Assembly: GCA_900088475.1 (NCBI GenBank)
Contig: FLMG01000264.1
Span: forward strand, 1-29,567
Reading direction: 5' to 3'
DNA from: Hyphochytrium catenoides
Taxonomy: Eukaryota; Sar; Hyphochytriomycetes; Hyphochytriales; Hyphochytriaceae
DNA length: 29,567 nt
The stretch's first letter is position 1. Every line of letters begins with the position of its first letter. Positions 19,764 through 29,567 of this stretch are shown piece after piece. Below the pieces are notes generated by a model. It was not told where the DNA came from, ran no database searches, and saw only the letters and a program-made list of their open reading frames with translations. The translations under genes were made by a program, and so were the position numbers.

Positions 19764-20175
19764 ATGAGCCCTAATAACTCTTCTGATGACTCCACAGATG
19801 CGCTTAGGCAGTCAATATCCAGATCAAGTTCTAAGCTCTTTAAAAGTTCATCTGGAGCTCTAGACAACGAGATTGTCCAGGTGTTGACCAATGAAAAGCA
19901 ACTTCAGCAGGAGCAGAGATCGTTGCTGAGGAAGGTGCAGATGATCTCGGAGCAAGTCAATCGCTGGAGTCAGAGCTATGACAAGCTGGAGAAAAGCATT
20001 GCGGTAAGATCTAGCCTGTTAGTGTCCGCCGCTACCGTGCTCATGGTCGCTCCAGGAATTGGGCTGCGTAGAATCCTGGGCAGTGGAGCTGGAGCAGGAT
20101 ATGCTGGCTGTGTCGGCGGCCATAGAATACTCTCACACTTGCCTCAAAGAGAGAAAAAAGGAGAGCGTATCGTAA
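19764..20175 (+). CDS. BLOC1S1: BLOC-1 subunit 1 (BLOC1S1/GCN5L1), two exons
   Basis: The exons are 19764-20003 and 20056-20175, joined in phase 0 over a 52-nt intron, giving 119 aa. That is close to the usual 120-150 aa of the family. The core aligns by eye with BLOC1S1: the helical ALDNEIVQVLTNEKQLQQEQ region, then QVNRWSQSYDKLEKSIAELG, CVESWAVELEQDM and SAAIEYSH, matching the conserved DVENWARSIELDM / ALEYVY stretch. BLOC1S1 is a small coiled-coil subunit of BLOC-1 and BORC, which act on endosome-lysosome transport and positioning. The start at 19764 (MSPNNSSDDSTDAL) gives a Ser-rich disordered N-terminus. An in-frame ATG at 19728 would add 12 residues. Confidence 0.85.
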
Positions 20176-20735
20176 AGAAAGCATTATCCTCTTTTGCTCT
20201 CAAGGAGCAAGGCGAGACTGGCCACTGCTGCTCAACTTTGTGGGTCAGCACGCAAGCAGCTCACCTCGCTATGATGGATGAGTCGAAGGGCTGGGAAACC
20301 AGTCCATGACGACTCATTGCCCACCTTTTCCACTATTTATGTCTCCCTTTCCATCTTCCTTCCCTATTTAGCATTAGGCTCATCACTCTACATATGGCAA
20401 GCAGACAAACTAAGCCTGAGCCTCGCGCTCCATCTCAGTCGTAGTCCACCACGGCATCGGACTATCGCTGTATCACCCCGACGTGTCGGATACATTAAGT
20501 CTTTGGCACGCACTCCTTTATTGTCCAAAGACTTTTGACCTTTAATACCATGAACGACCAATCCACACTATCTGCCATCAAGAAAGATCTATTCAAGCAA
20601 GAAGATAGGGTTGTCTCTTTATATACTGCGTATGTGAGCACGCTTCAGAAGCGCACCCTGACTCCACTCATAGAATGGCCGGAGCTCCATTATCCATGGT
20701 CAGGCCGCGATAGCCCATCATTATCTACTCTTTAT
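20176..20735. other. Convergent spacer between BLOC1S1 and the HECT gene
   Basis: This contains the 3' flanks of BLOC1S1 (+) and the HECT ligase gene (-). A short plus-strand segment at 20550-20634 (MNDQSTLSAIKKDLFKQEDR) ends before a GTGAGC donor-like site, but I find no continuation outside the HECT gene's last exon. No gene is supported. Confidence 0.5.
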
Positions 20736-23700
20736 CTACATCATCGTGAACCCTGTGATCTCCATGTCTAGAACCTGAAGAGAAACATGTCATCAGACAC
20801 CGGCCGCTAGCACATCAACGCCACAAACAGGCGGGAGGAAGATAAAGACTGCACGTAACAAGTTGTCTCAAGGGATTGATGGCTGGCTAGGGAGATACAA
20901 AGATAGTATAACAGAATTGCTAGTATCGACCGCAGCTGGGACCTTACCATAGAGAGATAGCTGTGTAGCTCTTCTTTCGAGCTGTATAAAGGAAGATCCA
21001 ATCTGCGTCCCCAGATTATCAGATCGCCGAGTCTACAGATGAACGTTAAATGGCTACCACGTACCTATTGAAACAGGTATGAGCACGAGGAAACTTGGCA
21101 TCTGCAGTGCCAGCAAGGCGCACTGTGTGGATGGCAAACCGCTTGATACGCCCGTCGTGACTTGTCAGGGCCTTGAAACCTTCGAGAGGCACCTTTGTGG
21201 AGCCAGTCGTAAATTGCAAGAACTTGGCCTTCTCAGCCTCCGACATCGCTTCCATCTCTTCCCAGAACCACTGCAGAACCAACTCTTCTTGTCTCATGGG
21301 AGCAGTGGGATCTATGTAGAAGACGTCTGTATGCTCCTTCCAGTCCTTGACATCGATTTCTCTGACACCTGCAGAGCCAGTAAGACGTCCACATCCTAAA
21401 ATATGTCGAGAACCAACAATGAAGACTACGAAGAGAGAGAAAGCTCGGAAATTTGGGAGCCCCAGCGCGGAACATACCGCAGACAAGGAGCTCTAGCTCT
21501 TTGTAATCGAAAGGCAGGTAGAGCTCGTCGGGAGTAATCTCCTTGAAGCCATCCACCATTGCGGATAACTGCTCCGCGACAGCACCGAACAGCTTATATT
21601 TAATAACCAAATCGATGTACTCAGCCTTATTGGCGTCAGTGACCTTAAGGAGCGCGCCAACAAGTTAGATGCAAAGGTATGCAAAACACGACCAGCACTC
21701 GAAGTGGTCTAGCAGGCGGCTACACTCACAGCGATGTCTGCGCCACCGGGCGTTAACTCCACTGTGTGCGAGCCGCCATTGCCATCGGACTCTTGCTGCA
21801 AAAAGAGGAGTGCAGACAATGGTTATGGACTGATTGTGGCTAGAACTGAAGGAAGCCGGAGCTGCCTGAAGTAGAAACAAAGCCCGAGATGAAGGAGCTT
21901 ACCATCGAGAAGTCCAAGCAGAGCGACTCCGCCCCGTAGTTGTCCCGAAGCCATAGCAAACTGTTATAGAATTCTTCATCCACATAGACTAGGTCCTCAA
22001 TGGTAACCGGATACCCGATCAAATGCTGGAGACAGCGGGTAGGACGCAAGGCGAGTGAGAGTCCAAACGGACGACGTTCTTCTGAAAACACAGCTGAACA
22101 AACCTTTAACAGCGGCACAGCGAAGTTGACAGTGAAGAGTTGGTTCTCCAAGATCGCCTTACCAAGCAACCGGCCGACGAATCTAAAGTACTGCAAGTCC
22201 AGAATAGACAAGAACCGTTATGATAGCGTCAGTCTTAAGGCTCTTATGGTATGATAAGCATAGCTCCGACGTTGACTGTGCCACGAACCTTAAGATGGTC
22301 GGGCAAAGATGTGCCGGAGGCAGGGTTTATCCAATAACCACCCTCCTCCGTTCTCGTCGCGCAAAACAGACCAAGCTCTTGAGAAAACAATCGCTGCTCA
22401 GACAGTAGTTAGAAGATGGGCTTAAGAGCAAATCAAGCACAACGAAAGTAACGGCGACACTATGGTCATAGGAGAAAATATCTTCCGGCTCCTCACCTCA
22501 TTGAGGACAGTGTACCATTCCCTCAGAAGACCCCCAGCGTCGTAGCCCAACTCATCTAAAAACTTAACTCGGAGACGCTGGCGCCAGATGGAAGGCGGAA
22601 GCTCCAAGAGTTGCATGCTATCACGCAAAATGTGATCCCTATCAACGGCTAGGGAGGAGATGTTAACGAGACTGTTGCTAGTGACGAGGATCAGATGCGC
22701 TAAGATGTTCCCTAGCAGAGAGCAGGAGAGTTTGTGCCAGTTGCAAAGCGGACGTACTGATCTCAACATAGCTGGCGTGGGAGAGAACCACCCACTTCGT
22801 TGTCTGCCGGAACAGCCACTTCGATTTCTGCTTGAAGGGAAAACTAGACAGCTCCTACCAGCATAGCGAGGGGACGATAAGTGGGCATATGGTGATGCCA
22901 AACGCCCTCGCTCATAAGCAATAACAGTATGAACGTACCCCAAAGGAATGATACTGATAAATGTCAAACTCTTCTAATTTGCGGAGCTCAGCATCAGGGG
23001 TTTCCTCTTCTGTTGGTTGAGAAAGGAAAGGTTAGCACGAACTGCCCTTTGATTCGTCCGCACCCACAAAATGCGGCTTTGGGAGTACTGACCTAAGTCC
23101 ACAAGCTTGCATTCTCCCTCCTTTGTCATTTTGAGCCAGAAGGCTGGTACATATTCTTTCGGAGGGTCCTTCGAGATGGCGCCCTCTTCCATACGCGCAA
23201 GGTCTTCCCGCACTGCCTCAAGCAAAGGAAGGGACTAGGTTTGGAAGAAAGAAACCAATGTCAGCGAGAACAAGCGGATGAAAGAATCCGAGCCTTGGTT
23301 GGCTGAAACGGAAGGGTTTTATCAATCTACCTTCGACGCTGAGTTGAAATCTGGTTGGGACCTAAAAATAGCAAAGCAGCGTGGTCAACAACCAGCAAAA
23401 GGTACTCTGCGCATCCCCCATCCAAAAACCTCGTTAACTCTTTGATAGCCTTCCTGTCGGCCCATAACTCATCTCATTGCCTTGCATAGCTGTCGTTTCT
23501 GAGTCTGAACAACGTACTTTTTGGGTTCCTTCGGTTTCACCGAATCCAGGTCTGTCTTTATAGAGAGTAGCTTCCCCATTTGCTCAAATATGTCACTTCG
23601 ACGCTATAGTGCATACCATCTTTTAGTCGTGTATGCGCAGAGGATGTGCAACAGGAACTGGGAATGCGAGCTGGGAAGCAAGGAGCAAAGCAGGAAAAGT

Positions 23701-25057
23701 ACAAAGTTGGGAGAGGATAAAGCACGTGGCCGAAGAGACGTACCCAACGCCACCCAGTCTGTGTCCTTTCTACATGGAACTGGAATCTGTCTCTTGAGCT
23801 ACGCTGTCGGCTATTTAGAGTATACAAGCCACACTTACGGATCGTCGTAAGGGATGCCGGAACTGGACTTTCCTTGCCCTACGCATAAATCAACTAATCA
23901 GCTGCCAATACGCTTGGAGCCCTCCGAGCACGACCAAGGCGAAGAGCAGTACAAAGAGACGCGCCACAAATGGAATTGGACGGGCCAATGCAGGTGGTGG
24001 GTCAAGACTCGAAGGCGGATTATAGTTACCTGCGTCCCCTTCACCATCGAAAGGACGGCGTTGCGTCCTGACCAGCCTTTGACCGACGACTGTCCAACGG
24101 TGCTGCTTGTAGCCTCCTCTTCCGCAATAGTCTTTTCTACAAACTCTGCATAACCGTAATGGGGTAAGGCTGAATAGCTGTTTAGAAGAAAGAGAAGAGA
24201 CACACTCTGTTGAGAGCAAGGACACAGAAAGAGAGGAACAGAGAGAGAACAAGGGGACTGAACGCAGAGGCCTAGTTTGAGACAAGGTGCACAAACGGTA
24301 GACAGAGAATATTTTCACCTCTGGTTGTGCCACACATGACACATGCCTTCTTGAGAGGATGATTGAAGTGGCAACAAATGGAGCAACACCACTCCGTTCC
24401 TCCCGTCTCCAAGAAGCTATCAAGGCACACAAGCAGGGTGGGGGGACTATTATCAATGGAACGACGAGAAGGCGGAAGAGAAGGACTCTCACCTGTCTTC
24501 CAACGCGTAGCGCCTCTCCCCTCTTCTGCGGCTTAGATATTCCTCGTATGTCCGTAAAAATTGTCGTCTCTTTAGAATCCCTATGACGCAGCAGATCAGG
24601 CCGATGAGCCCACTGATCAGCAGACTGACCAACGAGGGGACAGTCTGCATCGGGCTCAAGGCCGTCCCGTTAGAAGGGGAAGGAGCGGGAAGTGGCGGGG
24701 TAGGAGAAGTGGGGCTCGGAACAGGGGTTGGAGTCCCGGTAGTCGGACCAGGACTCCCGGGACCGGGAGTTGTGCCATTAAGGCCTGCAGTTTGGAGCCG
24801 CCTGCAGATGAACAAAGGAAAACGTGTTAGGGACCAGAGAGACCACGAGAGGGGGACCGCTTGAAGAACAACTAGCCCAAAAGACCATGCCGACCGCAGG
24901 GTATAAGGCTACAAGTTTCTTGCCAAAGAGGGAGAGAGGTTCGCTGTGCTAAGACCCACCTTCCTAACTTCTGACTTTCAGCTGTCAGCCGCCCCACCAA
25001 AAGGAGCAGTGCTAACAAGTAGGCAGCCTTGCAGAATAAACCGGAGCACGGCTTCAT
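20736..25057 (-). CDS. Membrane-anchored RanBP2-zinc-finger HECT E3 ubiquitin ligase, 20 exons
   Basis: The 756-aa model is phase-consistent at all 19 junctions. Exon starts: 25057, 24801, 24416, 24206, 23878, 23810, 23603, 23361, 23234, 23009, 22827, 22671, 22393, 22190, 22025, 21795, 21643, 21368, 21002, 20774. Exon ends: 24960, 24493, 24319, 24030, 23839, 23744, 23518, 23331, 23093, 22939, 22796, 22497, 22289, 22104, 21903, 21730, 21478, 21065, 20948, 20736. In order: signal peptide (AAYLLALLLLVGRLTA), Pro/Thr/Ser-rich ectodomain, membrane segment at about 87-109, RanBP2-type zinc finger (W145, C147, N154, C161, C164), basic linker, then HECT domain from about 370. HECT landmarks are DAGGLLREW, YFRFVGRLLGKAI, LQFTTGSTKVPLEGFKAL and catalytic C723 in RAHTCFN, 34 residues from the C-terminus. 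It should accept ubiquitin from an E2 and modify substrates at a membrane face. An ATG at 25252 is an alternative start. Confidence 0.9.
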
Positions 25058-25637
25058 GGCGACGGGATTCTCGTGGATGGTTCCTCCCGGAAGGAGGACC
25101 GGTTGCTTCGACCCTTTATCCCGCCATGAGCTAGGTGCCAAAGGCTGGGCACCTGCCGGAGTTCGCAAAGGCTGAAGCTTCTTCAAGACAGAGGTTGTCG
25201 GATGAGCCCTTCCAACTCTCTTAGAGGTTGATTTCCTCTTCCGCAATGCCAACTTTAGATCTCGTCGATCTGCCTCTCAATAAGCTCTGTATCTTACTCT
25301 CCCTATCGCAAGCTGGTGCGATGTTTTCTCTTGATGTTGAGCTACCCAGGTGATGATTTATCTCGGAAGCTCAGGACCGGGCTGCTCTCACCTCCCTGAC
25401 GTTTATCTCCTCTCTCTCACTGTTTCTCTTGCTGTGGACGGCATCTGATGTCAGAGGTGAAGCACCGAGCCAAATTTCTGCTGCTTGACAAAGTGTATGA
25501 AGCGCGAGGCATGATGAAGAGAGAGCGAGGGGGGGAGAGAGAGAGAATGTTTGCTAGGAGAACGGAGATTCCTTGCATTGGTTCCTAAGAAGAGAAGAGA
25601 AGGAGTCCGTCAACTTTCCTCACAATGCTGGGATCCC

Positions 25638-25714
25638 TCTCTCTCTCTTTTGCTCTCTCTCTTCTTTCTCTTTCTCTCTTTCTCTCTCTTTTTCTCTCTC
25701 TCTCTTTCCCTATG

Positions 25715-25755
<41 letters not shown>

Positions 25756-25791
25756 CTCTCTCCGTTTCTCTGTTTCTCTCTCTCTTCCTCC
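25638..25791. repeat. TC microsatellite
   Basis: Interrupted TC/TTTC repeat about 580-730 bp upstream of the HECT gene start. The three open plus-strand frames across it are Leu-Ser repeats, not genes. Confidence 0.92.
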
Positions 25792-26359
25792 CAGTTCGTT
25801 CTCCTACCTCCAGTGTGGGAACTCAGAAGCTGTGTCACGCTCTATCTCTGTCTGCTCTGTCTTTCACCTCCCATCTCTCTTATTCGCAGGCAATACCCAG
25901 TTTGTCTCTATATTAGAACTACATAGGACATATCAATGCCTCTCTTTTAGCTCACCTGTGAATCTCTTATTTACTCTGTCTGTCTGAATTGTACCGCCCC
26001 AGCCCGCATCCTTCTGTTATGTACGATGCTCCTCCACGACTAAATCTTACACTCACTCTGTCTGACCCTCTCCATCATCAGAAAACCCACATTTTCATAT
26101 CTCCTGCGAGCTCTTTCTCCCTGAAGGAGTTTAGAACAACCACATTCCTTGCCCAGAAAAGTCCTTCCCTTTCTTGCCCCTTGTCTCTGCTCCGATAAAA
26201 AAAGGACATATAATAACCTTTTCTCGGCCTCTACAGGTCCCAGTCGTACTACTATTGGCAAGAGTGCGTTATACAGCTTTTGACTACATCTTCAGTTCTT
26301 ACTACGCCCTCTTCCAACACAAGCGCTCGTGCTGGACTCAAACAGGTCAAGGGGAGAAA

Positions 26360-26920
26360 GAATAAGGGACGAGGGTCTGGAGTCGGGAGGGAGGAAGAGT
26401 GCGTCCATGGTGGTAGACAGAGAAAGGAAAAGACTGCGGAAAGATAGGGCAAGAAGGGATGTGAGAGATAAGATTGGGGCGAGAGAGAGAGTGTGACGGA
26501 GAGCGAGTGATAAAAAGAGAAAGAGAGGGAGAGAGAGAGAGAGACAAGAGAAAAAGAGAGACAGAGAAAAAGAGAGAGAAAAGAGGAGGAAAAGCAGAGA
26601 GAGAGAGTGACGCAGAGTAAGAGGGAGGAGAAGAAACGAGAGAGAGTGACAGAGAGGGAGAGAGGGAAAGGGAGAAGTAGAGAGAGCGACAGAGAGTAAC
26701 AAGAGAGAGAAAGAGAGAGAGAGAAAGAGATGGAGAGAGAGAGAGAGCGGGTACAGAGACAGAGAAAGGAAGAGGAGGAAGAGGTACTGTTTCACTGGGA
26801 GTGTTAGGAGGAAGAGAGAGGGACAATAATATGGACAAGATGTCAGAGAAAGTGAGTAGATTATAAAGGAGCAGAGAGACAGAGAAGAAAGAAGGGAAGA
26901 AGCTTGAGGTAAAGCAAGGG
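26360..26920. repeat. Long GA-rich polypurine tract
   Basis: About 560 bases of plus strand are almost only purines, mostly interrupted GA and GAA repeats. The two overlapping minus-strand frames across it encode Leu/Ser/Phe repeats and are artefacts. Confidence 0.92.
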
Positions 26921-27776
26921 TCAGACATTGGAGACGTTAGTCGCAAGGAGATGGTGTCGTTGGGCACAATGGTCAGAAACGCTCCCATGTTCAAGCGCTT
27001 GAGAGGAAGGGCTCGTGCCTTTTGGCATCTGGACTCAAAAAGGAAGCCTCACATCAGCCAAACGCAATACTGGTGGAGAAGGAGGGAAAGTGCTTTTGAC
27101 AGGGAGAGAAGGACGTGTGGGTTAGTTGATCATTAATAACAGAAGGAAAATTAGAGGCAGCCCTGTGGAGCCAGACGGGGAGCGAGACTGCACCAAAGAA
27201 CCAGTAGAGGATGAAGCTGAACGCGTACAACTCCCCCATGAGTCCAGCACAGGAATGTCTGCCGGACTCAGGCTTTCCTTACTATCGCTTCTTCTACTAT
27301 TGGCTTTGGCCGTTATGCATCCTGCTTTACTTACCCACCCCGAACTCACAAGCCTGCTCTATTCTTGATGTCATTGGTTGTTGTCAGTGAGTATTATGCA
27401 GAGGCATCGGCAAGTATTTTATGGCTTTCATCAAGACACAGCGCTCCTGAATGTCAGAGCGGCTCAGTTAGTTAGATTGTAGAGGTGCAAGGAACTTCTG
27501 ACTTGATGCGAAAGTTGAAGGAGGACGGGTATCACAGAGCTCATCCCCGAGACCAGCATGACGGGCAAGAAGGGGAAGTGTGCCTTTCATGATGCTTGGA
27601 TCACTGATTTAGTTGTACAAATAATAACACCAAGAAATCTTCATTCCTTCTACATGTAAGGCCAAGGAGATGACAGGGGATGGGAGGGTGTTGACGAAGG
27701 TCCGGCGTGCGCACGACAGTCATTAATGGCCGCTGCCTATTCCGCTCCTTCCAGAGCTGTTGTGTTCTTTTAAGCT

Positions 27777-28335
27777 TTACCACTGCCTCCGCGTGCAAAG
27801 AGAATATAATGAATGCCGAGTAGTCCGGCTTGGGAGGATGGTGGTGATTAAAGTTATGGTCATTGGATATCTGTAGAAGAATGCTCTTTTCCCGGGACCC
27901 AACCACCGTCCCAACATCAGAAGGCGAAGAATGAATAGAAATCCGTAAATAATGCTTATGGCCGACATGTGCTAGGAGGTACCCGCCTGCAGGAGGAAGA
28001 CTGCGTAGCTTTTTCTAGCAGAAGACCCAAAAAGCACCTTCTAGATGTCGCCTCGCTAAACTCTACAAATCAGGCTTTTTAAGTAGAACCACCTGCAAAT
28101 GGGTAACCCACGCAAGCATGCCCAGCAGCATCAAAGATACTTGCCGGCCTAGCACCTTAGATATCATATCACCTAAATTATCTCTAAACGCTGCAGCCTT
28201 TTGTAGCTAGAATGGGCTGAGCATTGACGACACATCTCCAGAGAGAAACACCACTCACAATTGCCAAGGCGGAAGGGTGACGGCGTTGGAGTTCATGGTA
28301 CGTGTCCACCAGTTTGTGGTGAGGCCTCTTCTCAC
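27777..28335 (-). CDS. C-terminal exons of an unrecognised membrane protein
   Basis: Three exon-like segments join in phase 0: about 28335-28259, 28206-28093 and 27971-27777, with GT..AG borders. The first reads HHKLVDTYHELQRRHPSALA, the second FRDNLGDMISKVLGRQVSLM then LLGMLAWVTHLQ, the third SAISIIYGFLFILRLLMLGR then WLGPGKRAFF, ending at TAA 27777-27779. Two hydrophobic segments suggest an integral membrane protein with an amphipathic N-terminal part. The 5' end is unresolved: the first frame meets a stop at about 28347 and lacks a clear acceptor or ATG, so the left boundary of exon one is approximate. The last exon may be spliced further into a frame with FIIFSLHAEAVVKLKRTQQL. I do not recognise the family. 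Confidence 0.5.
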
Positions 28336-28362
28336 CTTACCCGCAGGCCCTAGCCAGAATAA

Positions 28363-28692
28363 CAGATAACTTCCCTCTTTTTATTATGACTTCTGCGCCC
28401 TGCTCTTGCCTTTTCCTGTCTCCATAGCGGCGCTTAGAACTACATGGTCACTGCCACTGCTGAACTCTTTGGTTCTATTCCTCTTCACCGAGAGCGAGTT
28501 TTATTAGAAGAAGGCAAGCCAGTCATTGTATCATTGACTAGCAGATAACTTCCCTCTTTTTGTTATGACTTCTGCGCCTTGCTCTTGCCTTTTCCTGTCT
28601 CCATAGCGGCGCTTAGAACTACATGGTCACTGCCACTGCTGAACTCTTTTGTTCTATTCCTCTTCACCGAGAGCGAGTTTTATTAGAAGAAG
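28363..28692. repeat. 151-bp direct duplication with 28-bp spacer
   Basis: Copies are 28363-28513 and 28542-28692, offset by 179 bases. I count three substitutions: A/G after CTCTTTTT, C/T in GCGCC(C/T)TGC, and G/T in CTCTTT(G/T)GTTC. The spacer is 28513-28541. Each copy holds a CCATAG acceptor-like site and an ATG-started frame reading MVTATAELF(G/C)SIPLHRER. Confidence 0.93.
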
Positions 28693-29129
28693 TTAATCAG
28701 GTTTAAGATACACGCTGGTTCAGCATTGAAGACAAGGACACAATTGGCACTGGAGAGGTAGGAAGTGCTGAAAAGAACAAGAACTTCAACTCAGACGCAG
28801 ATTCTGCCCTGACGCTAACCGTCCCTCTCATTCAAGTCGCCTTTGCTCCTCGTCAGATGCTGCCGTAGCGAGACTCATCAGCAGAAGACAGTGGACAGTG
28901 GACTGCCGCTGCTGCTACGCTCACCCATCATCCATCTTCCTTCCTCCGTCCCCTTCGTTGTCTGCTACCCAGTGTGAGTTGTTGCTGCTGAAGTGCAATG
29001 GGTGTTGTAGTTCTACAGCGGAGGAGGAAAGGAAAGTATAGGCTGATAACAAGGACAGAGGGACAAGTCTGTTGTTCCAGGCTCATGTCTCTGGCACTCT
29101 GGGGTGTCTCTTCTCCTTGAGTTCTCATC

Positions 29130-29282
29130 CCCCCCCCCCTCTCTCTGTCTCTGTCTTTCTCTCTCTCTTCCTTCTCTTTCTCTCTCCAAATCTCTGCACT
29201 TCTTGTCCCTCATCAAACCTCTCTAAACCCATCTCAATCTCTCTCTCTCTGTCTATCTCTCTCTCTATCGCTCTGTCTCCCT
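29130..29282. repeat. C-run and TC-rich tract
   Basis: A run of nine or more C is followed by interrupted TC repeats. Open frames across it are repeat translation. Confidence 0.85.
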
Positions 29283-29567
29283 CTACCAATAGGACCGCAC
29301 ATCTGCCTGTGAGGGTTGGCAAGCAAGAAGGTGCGCACAATACCGCTCTCTGTCAGTTACAAGGTTTATCCCCATTCTACAATGGGGTAGCTTATTTAGA
29401 ACCCTCAGCGTGCGTAAACACTCCTCGTTTGTGCGCTTAGCTCTCAGGAGCATTTCTAAGATCACAAATGACCCACATTGACCCGTACTACTTGATGCTA
29501 AGCCCCTTTAGCCCTAACAGTCGATGGTACTACTACTGCGAGGCACAGTTCAGGAGGGTTAGATCAG

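Larger units (their letters stand above)
25058..27776. other. Repeat-rich region without a clear gene
   Basis: TC and GA microsatellites dominate. Long open frames across 25551-25990 and 26290-26995 are repeat translation. One segment is worth noting: a plus frame at about 27141-27368 after an AACAG acceptor-like site. It is acidic, then ends in a hydrophobic tail (LRLSLLSLLLLLALAVMHPA) and a stop, like a tail-anchored protein. No upstream exon is secure and no family is recognised. Confidence 0.35.
28336..29567. other. Right-end region with duplication and TC repeat
   Basis: This contains the 151-bp duplication, protein-like plus-strand frames described in the findings, and a TC-rich tract near 29130-29282. 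No gene with a recognisable product is seen, and any gene crossing 29567 is out of view. Confidence 0.4.

Noticed and set aside
20550-20810. Plus-strand two-exon mini-gene ending NLKRNMSSDTGR
   Set aside because: Its second exon lies antisense to the homology-supported last HECT exon (20774-20736) and its acceptor.
25551-25990. Three overlapping open frames of about 120 codons
   Set aside because: All three frames are Leu/Ser/Phe repeats from a TC microsatellite. No frame has a non-repeat core or family motif.
26292-26994. Minus-strand frames of 167 and 215 codons
   Set aside because: They are translations of the polypurine tract's complement, low complexity throughout.
28707-28868. Protein kinase start suggested by IGTGEVG
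   Set aside because: The glycine-loop resemblance is short and no downstream kinase motif follows within the window.
1-29567. CRISPR array, transposase, integrase or viral gene
   Set aside because: No spaced palindromic repeats and no mobile-element or viral protein motif were seen on either strand.

Overview
This is a nuclear eukaryotic window. It holds a eukaryotic tRNA-Gln gene, many GT..AG introns (mostly 50-280 nt), long GA/TC microsatellites and a 40-base assembly gap (12939-12978). The best taxonomic clues are a START-FYVE-GAF protein and a membrane-anchored RanBP2-zinc-finger HECT ligase, both layouts I associate with oomycetes. I therefore favour an oomycete or related stramenopile. 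This is inference, not proof. Exon models below were built by hand from splice signals, reading phase and family similarity.

Layout, left to right. A four-exon minus-strand gene for an unrecognised 307-aa protein (1547-2694) is followed by tRNA-Gln(CUG) at 3223-3294. A gene-poor stretch with an 82-bp tandem duplication leads to an intronless secreted tyrosinase (5919-7004, +). A six-exon secreted LVN1.2-like protein (7652-9240, +) then converges on the two-exon START-FYVE-GAF gene (9545-12292, -). After the microsatellite and gap region comes a 12-exon ketopantoate hydroxymethyltransferase (14073-16017, -), then weak candidate exons, a CHTOP-like RGG protein (18158-18817, -) and two-exon BLOC1S1 (19764-20175, +). 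A 20-exon HECT ligase fills 20736-25057 (-). The right end is repeat-rich. It holds the C-terminal exons of an unknown membrane protein (27777-28335, -) and a 151-bp duplication.

The genes do not form one pathway. Themes are secretion (tyrosinase, LVN1.2-like), endomembranes (FYVE protein, BLOC1S1, membrane HECT ligase), mRNA export (CHTOP-like) and pantothenate synthesis (PanB). The most unusual points are the membrane-tethered HECT ligase with an inferred 28-nt intron, a 279-nt intron that is open in frame, and the duplication at 28.4-28.7 kb with protein-like reading frames broken by one TAA.
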